DNA from: an uncultured Burkholderiales bacterium
Lineage (GTDB): Bacteria; Pseudomonadota; Gammaproteobacteria; Burkholderiales; Eutrophovitaceae
Direction of reading: 5' to 3'
Assembly: GCA_951812315.1 (NCBI GenBank)
Contig: CATOSA010000026.1
Span: 1-64,000 of the forward strand
DNA: 64,000 nucleotides
Shown here: one piece after another, positions 1-8,109 of the stretch
Layout of the letters: the number at the start of each line of letters is the position of its first letter
Numbering within the stretch: position 1 is the stretch's first letter
Position numbers and translations under genes: made by a program
Notes under the pieces: generated by a model
The model's input: the letters and a program-made list of their open reading frames with translations, nothing else
Databases searched by the model: none
What the model was told of the DNA's origin: nothing

Positions 1-342
1 GGCGTCAAGATCGGCGGGAATCTTCTTTCATTCTTTTTGGCATCAGCCATCGCCCAGTGGTAGCGAAAGGTCAGGTCAGCCTGATCCAGGAGTTGCGAAA
101 CCGGCCGCAGTTCTGCCTCATCGATAAACCGTTGCCTTTTGCGATCACTCATGCAGGCAATGGCGCGCTTCGCATCGCAAGTCCGATTGGGAATGCTGAG
201 CGCATCGACGTAACCAAGCGCCCAGAGAAGCGCGGTTGCAGCCTCGAAACTTGCTGACAACGCCTTCTTCTCTTCATCCGTGGGCGCGGCATTGCGAATG
301 AATTCCTTTTCATTCGGCGTGAAATGCGGGGCCAGACACAAG
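1..342 (-). pseudogene. DUF4272-family protein fragment, truncated by IS
   Basis: The minus strand is open from the IS junction to the window edge and reads like the middle of a DUF4272 protein: a TPNEKEFI segment, then LLWALGYVDALSIPN, a CD pair, and LLDQADLTFRYHWAMADA. The order LLWALG, then C-D, then DQADL-YRYHWA is the family signature as I know it. Its function is unknown. The N-terminal part is missing because the IS end lies directly upstream, and the C-terminal end runs out of the window. The fragment on the other side of the IS is a different gene, so this is not a simple reversible insertion. Confidence 0.72.
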
Positions 343-1236
343 TGGACCCCGAAACTTGGACCCCCGCTTAAGTGAAATCTCCATGGGGTTCAGGCCGCGC
401 TCTTCAACGCCGTTTGTTCGAAGTACACCGCATCGGGGGGTACGCCGGTCAAGCCCAGTGTGAGGACGCCGGGTATTGTAAAAACGAAAGTATTTGTCCA
501 GTCCGGCGCGTAATGCCGCCAGCGTTTCATACGCGCGCAGATACACGTCTTCGTACTTCACACTGCGCCACAACCGTTCGACGAACACGTTGTCGATCCA
601 GCGAGCCTTGCCGTCCATGCTGATCGTCACTTCGTGGTCCTTGAGAACGCGGGTGAACGCATCGGCCGTGAACTGCGTGCCCTGATCGGTGTTGAATATC
701 TCGGGTGTACCGTAGCGAGGCAATGCCTCTTCGAGCGCCTCGACGCAAAAGTCGCTGTCCATCGTGTTCGACGCCCGCCACGAAAGCACCTTGCGCGTAT
801 GCCAGTGCATAATCGCCACGAGCTACATGAACCCCTTGGCCATCGGTAGATAACACATATCGCTCGCCCACACCTGGTTGGCCCGCGTGATTGTCATGTC
901 CCTGAGCAAGTAAGGATAGATCTTGTGTCCCTTGTCTGGCGTGCTGGTGCGCCGCTTCGGCTACAGCGCCCTGATCTGCATCTGACGCATCAGCCGCTGT
1001 ACGCGCTTACGATTGACCTGCAGCCCGCGTGTATCGAGTTCGTTGCGAATACGACGGCTTCCGTAGAACGGCAGCTCAAGGTGGATCTCGTCGATCAGGC
1101 GCATCAGCTCAAGGTCTTCGGCTGACACCTGTGCGCCGCGATAGTACGCTGTGCAGCGTGCCACTCCGAGTAACTCGCAGCGGCGTGCCCTGGACAGTTC
1201 GTGAGCGCTTTGAATCTGTGCTCGGCGCTCGCTCAC
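310..1236 (-). pseudogene. IS3-family transposase OrfB (copy 1), two amber stops
   Basis: This is a DDE integrase-type transposase. The first part (961-1236) has the HTH_21-like segment ending QMQIRAL, then TAG. The catalytic part (310-819) carries FNTDQGTQF (second Asp) and DNVFVERLWRS (the Glu). Between them the frame stays open except for a TAG just after RAL and another in GFM-stop-LVAIMHW. Related transposases have tyrosine at both places (A-Y-P-K and GFLYLVA), so each is a TAC-to-TAG change. The frame has no stop inside the IS: it reads through the terminal repeat and ends about 33 bases into flanking DNA. Confidence 0.85.
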
Positions 1237-1608
1237 CGGTCGCGCCCGAGAAACTTTGACAGAAAATCTTTCTCCATCGTCAGTTGCCCGACCTTGGCGT
1301 GCAGCTTCTCGATTTCGCGTTCGGTGTGTTGCGCCTCAACTGCGTTGCCACCGAACACGTCCTCGGCACTATCGACCAGACGTTTCTTCCAGTCCTGGAT
1401 CTGATTCGGGTGAACGTCGAACTGTTCAGCCAGCTCGGCCAGTGTGTGCTCGCCACGCACTGCGCCCAGTGCTACTTTGGCCTTGAAGCTCGCCGTGTGA
1501 TTTCTTCTCTTTCTACGTGTCATCTTCGGATCCTCTCTGTGTCGTAAAAGAATAATCCATAAGATCTCACTTATCAGCTACATTTTGGTGTCCAGCCGTT
1601 GGGGTCCA
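343..1608 (-). mobile_element. IS3-family element, copy 1 (full length, decayed)
   Basis: The element is about 1266 bp, bounded by imperfect terminal inverted repeats: TGGACCCCGAAACTTGGAC at the left, and TGGACCCCAACGGCTGGAC read inward from the right. A second matching stretch, TAAGTGA(A/G)ATCT, lies about 30 bp inside each end. It carries overlapping orfA and orfB of the IS3 type on the minus strand. The bases flanking the two ends do not match, so no target duplication is visible. orfB has two in-frame TAG codons. Partial copies of the same element lie at 15597-16259 and 57592-58121. Confidence 0.9.
1233..1523 (-). CDS. IS3-family transposase OrfA (copy 1)
   Basis: This 96-residue protein has the usual OrfA plan: a basic N-terminus, a helix-turn-helix around residues 10-45 (SFKAKVALGAV, then LAEQFDVHPNQIQDWKK), and a C-terminal leucine-zipper-like helix (AQHTEREIEKLHAKVGQL). 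It binds the IS ends and is normally joined to OrfB by programmed -1 frameshifting; the two frames overlap by 4 bases at 1233-1236. The reading frame is intact here, whereas copy 2 has a frameshift and a 9-bp deletion. No active transposase can be made from this copy because orfB is broken. Confidence 0.88.
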   Translation of the reverse strand: MTRRKRRNHTASFKAKVALGAVRGEHTLAELAEQFDVHPNQIQDWKKRLVDSAEDVFGGNAVEAQHTEREIEKLHAKVGQLTMEKDFLSKFLGRDR

Positions 1609-1964
1609 CCTCTGTTGTTCGTCTCGGGTATTGGCAGCGTATCGCGGCCGGGTGCTTTATGTTCTGCAGGGCCGATGCGTTTACCGATATCGGAGGCTTC
1701 AACGAGAAAATATTTGCCACCGAAGAGTTCTGGTTTGCACTGAAGTTGAAGAAGTGGGGAAGAAAGCGACGAATGTCATTCGAGATGCTCGACGACGTGT
1801 CAGTGATAACTTCGAGCAGGAAATTCGAAGATCCGTATAGCCTGCTCAAGATGTTGATGGTTGTTCTCGTTCCATTCTCGATATTCTTTCGATCGATGTG
1901 TAGGTTCTGGTACAAGCGGACCGATTTGTCGACAGCAGGTGGCGATACCGATCCGGCACCTTGA
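1609..1964 (+). pseudogene. Family 2 glycosyltransferase, C-terminal fragment
   Basis: Downstream of the IS end an open frame encodes the end of a GT2 glycosyltransferase. It contains CFMFCRADAFTDIGGFNEKI, which matches the family block around the acceptor region, then FATEEFWFALKLKKWGRK, and a membrane-associated tail ending CRFWYKR. The catalytic GT-A domain and the start codon are lost at the IS junction. Such enzymes build exopolysaccharide or O-antigen, so the fragment may derive from a polysaccharide locus like the one at the right end of the window; that origin is inference. Confidence 0.72.
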
Positions 1965-2209
1965 CCAGCGACCGGTGCAATCGGTGCAGCGCATTGTGCC
2001 CAATGTGGTCGCGTTGGAGTCGAACTTGTCTGGTTAAGCCGGATTAGTCTTCGCTTTACGCGCTTTCTCGAGCATTGCGCGTATGAGCTCTACATGTCGA
2101 GGCATGTTCTGGGGCTGACTTCAGATTATGACCACTGAGATATAGTGCGCCATAGCGTACCGATGACAAAATGTCGTCCCCGGAGCAACGAAGCCGATTG
2201 CCTTGTTGA

Positions 2210-3529
2210 GTGACAGGAATACGCGCAATTTCAAATAAAGAGAAGGTGACGGAACCAGCGACAACAATTGCGTTGTTGCCGATACTGTCTGTCAACTTTG
2301 TCGGCACGCTTGGTTTCAGTGTCGTGCTTCGATTTCTGGTATTCCTGGTGACCAAATGGGGCGGCAACGCATTTGTGTACGCGTTGATGGGTGCAACGTA
2401 TTCGTTCTTCCAGATGATCGGTGCACCAGTGTTGGGACGATGGTCCGATCGCTACGGGCGCAGAAAAGTTCTCCTGCTGAGTCAGGTTGGCACATTGCTG
2501 TCGTGGGGAATTCTCCTGATCGCGTTTTTCTTGCCGGTTACGGTTTTAAGCGACGTCAATTCCACAGTTCTAGGTGAGTTCACACTGACACTTCCACTGG
2601 TAGTCATGTTTTTCGCGCGTGCGACTGACGGTATCACCGGTGGAAATGTGTCGGTTGCCAACGCCTACCTCGCGGATATCACGGATGAATCCAGGCGCAG
2701 TCAGAACTTCGGCCGCATGGCCATGTCCGGGAACCTCGGCTTCATTTTCGGGCCCGCCCTGGCGGGCTTGCTGGGGGCGACAGTTTATGGCGAGGTGCTT
2801 CCGGTCCTTGCCGCCATGCTGATTTCGTTTATTGCAACCCTGATTATCGCAATCGGGCTTGAAGATACGCGTTCACACACGCTCGAGCGCTATCCGGACC
2901 GCGTGAGTGTGCGCAAGGTGTTCGGGCAGGAACAGAAAGACTGTTTTCGCATAAAGGATGCTGATCGGGTGTCGGCGCTGGATATTCTCGGATTGCCGGG
3001 CGTGTCTAGGCTGATGGCCATCTACTTTCTGGTCATGCTGGGTTTCGGTTTGTTTTACATCGGTTTTCCGATTCATGCGGTGCAAGGGCTCAACTGGAGC
3101 GTCATGGACGCCGGCATTTACTTCGCCACATTCAGTCTTGCCCTGGTCGTCGTACAGGGACCGGTTCTCGCGCGCGTTTCACGCAAGGTGCCGGACAGGA
3201 ACTTAATTGTCTGCGGAAGTCTAATACTGGCCGGCGGCTTCATACTTCTGCTCAATGACAGCGTTTACGTGATTTATGGGGCCGCAATGATGATTGCGCT
3301 GGGCAATGGTCTGATATGGCCGACCGTAATGGCGGTACTTTCGAAGGCTGCGGGCGACACATATCAGGGGGCCGTGCAAGGATTTGCAAGCAGTGTCGGC
3401 GCCATTGCGAGCATTGCCGGGCTGATTATCGGCGGGTTTCTCTACAACTGGGCCGGATCGGGTGTTTTCTTGTTTTCTGCAGGGACAATTATGGTGGTCG
3501 CGGCGGTCGCATTCTTTGACAGGAAGTGA
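2210..3529 (+). CDS. MFS transporter (drug:H+ antiporter-like)
   Basis: This inner-membrane protein of up to 439 residues has about 12 hydrophobic segments. It carries the major-facilitator loop motif GRWSDRYGRRKVLLLS between the second and third helices, an ARATDGITGG segment around helix 4-5, and a long polar central loop near residues 215-255. These features fit the TetA/Bmr-like drug-efflux branch; the substrate cannot be read from sequence. The start is uncertain: a GTG at 2210 gives the longest form and another GTG at 2246 removes 12 polar residues. It stands alone on the plus strand. Confidence 0.85.
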   Translation: MTGIRAISNKEKVTEPATTIALLPILSVNFVGTLGFSVVLRFLVFLVTKWGGNAFVYALMGATYSFFQMIGAPVLGRWSDRYGRRKVLLLSQVGTLLSWGILLIAFFLPVTVLSDVNSTVLGEFTLTLPLVVMFFARATDGITGGNVSVANAYLADITDESRRSQNFGRMAMSGNLGFIFGPALAGLLGATVYGEVLPVLAAMLISFIATLIIAIGLEDTRSHTLERYPDRVSVRKVFGQEQKDCFRIKDADRVSALDILGLPGVSRLMAIYFLVMLGFGLFYIGFPIHAVQGLNWSVMDAGIYFATFSLALVVVQGPVLARVSRKVPDRNLIVCGSLILAGGFILLLNDSVYVIYGAAMMIALGNGLIWPTVMAVLSKAAGDTYQGAVQGFASSVGAIASIAGLIIGGFLYNWAGSGVFLFSAGTIMVVAAVAFFDRK

Positions 3530-3676
3530 AACCTGCATGGCTGGTGCGGGAAATTTTCCTGAAGTTCGGTCTTATCGTGCCGTAAATCTGATTGGACGTG
3601 CAATTCAATTAGAATCTCGGATCGGTTTAGCGCTACGCAACAGTGTACGAACGAATAATTCAACAGGAGGTAGCAA

Positions 3677-4765
3677 ATGAAAGCTCGGACCGTGAAGCAT
3701 GTGCCGGTTCTCGTGGCATCGCTTTGCCTGGCAGGATTCTCGGCAGCGAGTGCCGCGCATGACCACATGTCTGCCGGCGTGGCCTACGTCAGTAACCAGA
3801 AAGGTAATGTCACCGTAATCGATCTTGAGACGTTCGAGCCTGTCTCGGAAATAAACGTTGGTGCGCCGGGCCCGCGCGGCATCGGCGTTACACGCGATGG
3901 CAAGCTGCTGGTGACTGCCAATGTCGACGGCGGTGATCTGTCGCTGGTCGATCGCAAGACAGGCAAGCTCGTGAAGCGAATCCCGATTGGCGAGAATCCG
4001 GAATTCGTACGTATCCGCAACGATCGCGCGTTTGTGTCGTTTGAGCCAGCGTCGCTCGGTGGTCCGCCACCCAAGCCCGGTTCGGAAGAGGCGAAAGCGC
4101 TGGCCGCCTCGCGCGAAGAAGATGACGAAGAGCCCGCAAAAATTGCCGTGGTTGATCTGGCCGAAGGGAAAGTGATTCGGGCGATTACCGGCGGAATGGA
4201 AACCGAAGGTATCGAGTTTTCGGAAGATGGCACCAGGATCATCGTCACCAACGAGGCGGACGAAAATCTCACCGTCCACGATATCGAAACCGGAGCGTTG
4301 CTGAAAACAATCGATACACGCGCGTACGGAAATCGCCCGCGCGGAATAAAGATGGCGCCGAACGGCGAAACTTACGTCGCGAGCATAGAATACGGCAACA
4401 AACTGGTCATACTTGATAGCGAGTTCAATGTCATGAGATCGGTGGACACTGGTGCTGTCCCGTACGGCATTAGTTTTGACCGTGAAGGCAAGCGTCTCTA
4501 TGTTGCGTTGGCGAGAGGCCAGGTTATCCAGGTATTCGACGCCAGTACTTATGAGCCGATCGGTGAAGTCAAAACCGGCAAGCGCTGCTGGCATTTCACA
4601 TTTACGCCGGACGACAGCCATATCCTGATTGCTTGCGGGCGCTCTGATGAGGTTGTCGTGATCGATGTCGACACGCTCGAGCCGGTCAAGCGTATCACTG
4701 GTCAGAAAATGCCCTGGGGCATCGTGACCTACCCGCATTCGGTCGGTAGCCTCGACATTCCCTGA
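3677..4765 (+). CDS. Secreted YVTN/YncE-type beta-propeller protein
   Basis: This 362-residue periplasmic protein has a Sec signal peptide (about residues 1-27, ending SAASAAHD). It is built of repeated blades such as VAYVSNQKGNVTVIDLETFE, LSLVDRKTGKLVKRIPIG and VVVIDVDTLEPVKRITG, typical of the 40-residue YVTN family. An acidic insert (EEAKALAASREEDDEEPAK) interrupts the propeller near residue 140. Homologues often sit with alcohol-dehydrogenase or cytochrome systems, but no such partner is adjacent here. A strong ribosome site (AGGAGG) lies 7 bases before the ATG. Its terminator hairpin was split by an IS (next entries). Confidence 0.86.
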   Translation: MKARTVKHVPVLVASLCLAGFSAASAAHDHMSAGVAYVSNQKGNVTVIDLETFEPVSEINVGAPGPRGIGVTRDGKLLVTANVDGGDLSLVDRKTGKLVKRIPIGENPEFVRIRNDRAFVSFEPASLGGPPPKPGSEEAKALAASREEDDEEPAKIAVVDLAEGKVIRAITGGMETEGIEFSEDGTRIIVTNEADENLTVHDIETGALLKTIDTRAYGNRPRGIKMAPNGETYVASIEYGNKLVILDSEFNVMRSVDTGAVPYGISFDREGKRLYVALARGQVIQVFDASTYEPIGEVKTGKRCWHFTFTPDDSHILIACGRSDEVVVIDVDTLEPVKRITGQKMPWGIVTYPHSVGSLDIP

Positions 4766-4784
4766 TCGTCCTTGGAATACGAAG

Positions 4785-4797
4785 AAAGGCCTCGTAT
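4785..4797 (+). terminator. Split rho-independent terminator (left half)
   Basis: AAAGGCCTCG at 4785-4794 is the left arm of a hairpin whose right arm, CGAGGCCTTT plus a T-run, lies at 7538-7551. Removing the IS1182 element (4798-7532) and one copy of the GTAT target duplication joins them into a perfect 10-bp stem with a 4-base loop (TATG) followed by seven T residues. This is a classic terminator 20 bases after the beta-propeller stop codon. It is now physically separated by 2.7 kb. Confidence 0.85.
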
Positions 4798-4817
4798 GAG
4801 GCTGTGTAAAAACCCGG

Positions 4818-4847
4818 AGGCCATCTTGTTCGAGGTGGCCTTTTTTT
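4818..4847 (+). terminator. Inward-facing terminator at IS1182 left end
   Basis: A stem AGGCCA/TGGCCT closes a 12-base loop and is followed by a T-run on the plus strand. It lies 20 bases inside the left end and would stop rightward transcription from the beta-propeller gene entering the element. It may have taken over from the split native terminator. Confidence 0.6.
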
Positions 4848-5396
4848 CGTTTGTGATTAGATAGCCAGCACCTTGCAGAGCTGCTTCGTTCTCGGGATGT
4901 TAATAGCACGGGTCAGGTTATAAGCGGTCACGGCCAATGCCATCTCGGCTTTGACCTTCTGTATGCCTCTTACCAGGAAACGCCCGCCGTCCATACGCCG
5001 CTTGAGCGTGCCAAATGGGTGTTCCACCATGCCGTTGCGCCGTTGCATCATGAGTGGATTGGCCGCGGTGCGATCGGCGACCTCGTTAAGCACGTCTTCC
5101 TCGAAGTGGCGCGTCACCCAGCGCTGCTTAGCGGCCGCACACCGCGCCTTGATGTGACAGTTCGTGCACGCCTCACTGGTGTACAGCCAGTGGCGCTGCT
5201 TGTTCGACTGGGTCTTCTTTGGCAAGTGCTCACTGGCCGGGCACTCGTAGTAATCGCCCTCGCCGCAGTAGGTAAACTCCGATTTGTCGAAGTAGCAGCC
5301 ATCGCCTTGGTTGTTCGTGGCGCGCTGTACCGGTGACTTGCCCCGCCATAATTAGGCCAACCGCTATGTTAGGGTTTCTCAATGGAGGAGGACCCG

Positions 5397-5663
5397 ATGA
5401 AAGGCAATCGATTCAGCGAAGAACAGATCATTCGAATATTGCACGAGGCCGAAGCAGGATTGTCCGTGGCCGAAGTGTGCCGCAAGCACAACTGCTCGGA
5501 GCAGTCGTTTTATCGCTGGAAAGCCAAGTTTGGCGGCATGCAGGTCGCTGAGGCGAAGCGGCTTCGAGAGCTCGAGCGCGAGAACGCGCAGCTCAAGAAG
5601 ATTGTGGCCGAACAAACGCTGGACATCCGGATGTTAAAGGACGTGAACAGCCGAAAGTGGTAA
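5397..5663 (+). CDS. IS407-type transposase OrfA
   Basis: This 88-residue helix-turn-helix protein (RFSEEQIIRILHEAEAG, then VAEVCRKHNCSEQSFYRWK) has a C-terminal coiled segment (LRELERENAQLKKIVAEQTL) used for multimerisation. The ATG at 5397 is preferred because GGAGGA lies 8 bases upstream; an ATG at 5382 in the same frame would add five residues. The end overlaps the next frame by 7 bases, as expected for production of an OrfAB fusion by frameshifting. Confidence 0.92.
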   Translation: MKGNRFSEEQIIRILHEAEAGLSVAEVCRKHNCSEQSFYRWKAKFGGMQVAEAKRLRELERENAQLKKIVAEQTLDIRMLKDVNSRKW

Positions 5664-6520
5664 GCCTGCCAGAGCGCTGGCGCTGCGTGACGTACCTGCA
5701 CAATACGTACGCCGTTAGCGAGCGCCGCGCCTGTCAGGCGATGCACATGAACCGTTCGAGCTACCGCTATATCGGTAGTAAAGACATTGTCGACGCAGCC
5801 TATGGGCAGGTGGTGAACCTGTCGCAGCGCTATGGTTGCTGGGGCTATCGCAAGATATACGAGCTGATGCGCGCAACCGGGTTAGCGATTAGCCGCGAGC
5901 GCGTACGCCTGATACGTCGCCGTGAAGGACTGCAGGTGCTCAGAAAACGGCGCAAACGCAAGGTGTTGGGTACAACGACCCAGTGGGTGAACCGGGCGAA
6001 TTATCCGAACCACGTATGGAGTTACGACTTTGTGTTCGACCAGAGCACCGATGCGCGACAACTCAAGTGCCTCACGGTGGTCGATGAGTTCACCAGGCAA
6101 GGTCTTGAAATCAGCGTGGCACGCAGCCTGAACGCAAGCGATGTCATTCGTGTTCTGGACAAGCTGTTCCACGAGCAGGGCCGCCCGGCGTGTATTCGCT
6201 CGGACAATGGTCCGGAACTCGTCGCGACGGCAGTACAGCAATGGCTGAAGAAAAAGCACGTGGATACCCACTACATCGACCCGGGCAGCCCATGGCAAAA
6301 CGCATACTGCGAGAGTTTCAACTCGATCTTTCGAACCACGTGCCTGAATCGCTGGCTGTTTTGCTCGATGACCGAGGCCAGGGTCGTAATCAATCAATGG
6401 CTCGAGGAGTACAACACGATCAGGCCGCATGGATCGCTGGGCGGCATGAATCCGGAGCAGTTCTTACAGCGATGGACCGAAGGACAGACGATTCAACAAC
6501 CTAATTCCCTAACAGCGTGA
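5657..6520 (+). CDS. IS407-type transposase OrfB (DDE integrase)
   Basis: This 287-residue DDE transposase carries an N-terminal HTH_21-like region (YGCWGYRKIYELMRATG) and the rve core. The catalytic residues are visible as VWSYDFVFD, CIRSDNGPELV and NAYCESFNS. The C-terminus has the usual YNTIRPHGSLGGMNPEQF. It starts at GTG 5657, overlapping orfA. No frameshift or stop is seen, unlike the other IS3-type copies in the window. The stop codon lies 26 bases before the right end. Confidence 0.93.
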   Translation: MVSLPERWRCVTYLHNTYAVSERRACQAMHMNRSSYRYIGSKDIVDAAYGQVVNLSQRYGCWGYRKIYELMRATGLAISRERVRLIRRREGLQVLRKRRKRKVLGTTTQWVNRANYPNHVWSYDFVFDQSTDARQLKCLTVVDEFTRQGLEISVARSLNASDVIRVLDKLFHEQGRPACIRSDNGPELVATAVQQWLKKKHVDTHYIDPGSPWQNAYCESFNSIFRTTCLNRWLFCSMTEARVVINQWLEEYNTIRPHGSLGGMNPEQFLQRWTEGQTIQQPNSLTA

Positions 6521-7471
6521 ATGGACCAAAGATCTCGGGCTTGACACCGGCACATAGGGGGCCTGGCAGCGCTTTAGCAGCTGACCATTGGAATAGCCTG
6601 CATCGGCCAGTACCTGCACCCGATCGCGCTGCAGTTGGCGTTGGCTGCGTCGCGCCATGCGATACAACTGCTGCAAATCATTGGCATTTTGTACCACGTC
6701 CACATCCACGATCAGGCGGTGCTTGCCATCGACCGTGCTTTGTACGTTGTAGCCAATATGTCCGCGGGGCATCACCCGCGCCTGCTCGTCCGTATCGGGC
6801 TGCGCCGAGACTTGCGCATCGTCCATCGCCCGGATGCGTTCGGTTAAGGTCTCGCGCTCGGCCCTGAGTGCGCCAAGAGCGCCTTGGGTGTCGCCGCCGT
6901 TGGGCCCTTGGTCATCATTGTCCTCATTGTCTTCGAGCGCATCGAGCCACGCTCCGATCCTGCGATCCAGGCCGCTGACTCGCTGTTGCAGATCTTTCTT
7001 GTGTGTGACTCGGCTGCGGCTGTTGTCCGCCCTGAACTTGCTGCCATCAATCGCGATTTGCTCGCCGCCATACAGCGCTTGCGAGCGGCAAAACTGCACG
7101 AACGCCCGACACACGCGCGTCAGGGCCACACGGTTGTCCACCCGGAAGTTGGCAATGGTCTTGTGATCTGGCGCCAGCCGGTTCAGCAACCACAGAACCT
7201 CGAGGTTCTTCTGGCACTCGCGCTCAAGACACCGTGAGCTGCGTACTCGGTGCATATAGCCGTACAAATACAGCTTTAACACATCACCCGGGTGGTACGG
7301 TGGCCGGCCCGTGGCCTGAAGCTGCATGCGGGCAAAACCAAGTGCATTCAAATCTAGCGTATCAACAAACGCGTCGATCACCCGGACTGCATTGTCCTGG
7401 CCTATCAGATCATCGAGCCGCTCCGGAAATAGCGTCGCCTGATCCCGGCTTTGTCCCTGAATGTGCATAAA

Positions 7472-7501
7472 AAAATACCCGCAACAATGTGCGGGTATTT
7501 T
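7472..7501. terminator. Bidirectional hairpin shielding IS1182 transposase
   Basis: AAAATACCCGCA (7472-7483) pairs with TGCGGGTATTTT (7490-7501) around a 6-base loop. It has A/T runs on both sides, so it can act in either direction. It lies between the right end of the element and the transposase start codon. Such placement typically stops outside transcripts from expressing the transposase and can also mask its ribosome site. Confidence 0.7.
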
Positions 7502-7599
7502 CTCAAAAACCCCAGACTATTTACACAGTCTCGTATGCGAGGCCTTTTTTTGTAAGTGGTTTATCAGAGATTACGTGTGGAAATCGTTTTAGCTCGTGG

Positions 7600-8100
7600 G
7601 TCGGCTTAACGCAGCGTAAGCCGACAGGGTTATTAAGTCCTTTCGTGTGCAATGCGGCGAGATCTGGCGTTGTTGCCGTAGCAGGCATGCCGGGGGTAGC
7701 CCGGCGGCTAGTTACTTTCTCTTGCGTGCCCAAGAGAAAGTAACCAAAGAGAAGGGCACCCCACTAAGCCGTACCTTCGGGATTCCCTGCGTTACTCGAA
7801 GCGACAGGCGGCTGCGGAACTCGCCCGCGCGAAAACCGCGCGCACCGGAGCGTGGAGCAGGGGCCCCATTGGGGATGTGACCGCGTAGGTGCGCATTCGA
7901 CCGCGTTGTTCCGGTGCGCAAGCATCCCGCTCCCGGGTCGCATCCACGCGCTGGCGCGCACGGAACCTGCTCCGCCGTCCGCGGTCGCGCTCAGACAGTC
8001 CTCGTCGAAAGCCCCTGCCACTTCTGCGTTACTCGGCGGCTCAAAAAGGGAAACTACTTCTTCGGTGCGTAGAACCCGACGCCCCTGCCTCTCGTGATGG
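7600..8100 (+). repeat. Structured dispersed repeat, copy A (long form)
   Basis: This non-coding repeat begins with a palindrome, GTCGGCTTA/TAAGCCGAC (7600-7625). It then has a hairpin GCCGGG/CCCGGC (7689-7705) and a 14-bp perfect stem GTTACTTTCTCTTG/CAAGAGAAAGTAAC (7711-7744) whose loop GTGCC can pair with GGCAC at 7755-7759. Copies B (34140-34400), C (49628-50010) and D (50037-50375) share the order, in opposite orientation. Copy A has an enlarged middle module (about 7830-8010). Short open frames inside are repeat-derived and probably not genes. Confidence 0.85.
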
Positions 8101-8109
8101 AACTCACAT

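Larger units (their letters stand above)
5334..6546 (+). mobile_element. IS3-family (IS407-type) element inside IS1182
   Basis: The ends are TGACTTGCCCCG at the left and TGTCAAGCCCGA read inward from the right, continuing with weaker similarity (AATTAGGCC versus TTTGGTCC). A perfect 4-bp duplication, CCGG, flanks the element (5330-5333 and 6547-6550). orfA and orfB are uninterrupted, overlap and share codon use, so this looks like a recent and possibly active insertion. The 1213-bp length and 4-bp duplication fit the IS407 group. Confidence 0.92.
4857..7468 (-). pseudogene. IS1182-family transposase, split by IS insertion
   Basis: The N-terminal part (6547-7468) begins MHIQGQSRDQATLFPERLDD, with YHPGDVLKLYLYGYMHRVRSS and IAIDGSKFRADNS; the C-terminal part (4857-5329) has TCxxC-like zinc ligands (ACTNCHIKARC), then MVEHPFGTLKRRMDGGRF. 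Deleting the inner IS (5334-6546) and one CCGG copy restores one continuous frame of 465 codons reading PYVPVQRATNNQGDG across the join. The transposase was therefore intact until the second insertion. The start codon lies only 3 bases from the hairpin at 7472-7501 and has no obvious ribosome site. Confidence 0.92.
4798..7532 (-). mobile_element. IS1182-family element, interrupted by an IS3-family element
   Basis: The terminal inverted repeats are GAGGCTGTGTAAAAAC at the left and GAGACTGTGTAAATAG read inward from the right. The flanking GTAT on both sides (4794-4797 and 7533-7536) is a 4-bp target duplication. The element carries a single minus-strand transposase and has a hairpin with a T-run just inside each end, which should block transcription entering from outside. 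It is interrupted by the 1213-bp IS at 5334-6546. Without that insert the element would be about 1.52 kb. Confidence 0.9.

Noticed and set aside
310-819. Treating the C-terminal orfB frame as a separate complete gene
   Set aside because: It is the DDE half of a longer transposase interrupted by amber codons, and its end runs past the IS boundary.
310-1236. Stop-codon recoding of TAG in orfB
   Set aside because: TAG terminates other genes in the window and no suppressor tRNA was seen, so simple inactivation is more likely.
5367-6514. Shorter boundaries for the inner IS at TGTTAGGG and CCCTAACA
   Set aside because: These inner matches leave no target duplication and do not restore the IS1182 frame; the outer ends with CCGG do both.
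7711-7759. A fully formed H-type pseudoknot in the repeat
   Set aside because: The 14-bp stem with only about 10 connecting bases makes simultaneous formation strained. I report the second pairing as alternative or partial, not as a proven pseudoknot.
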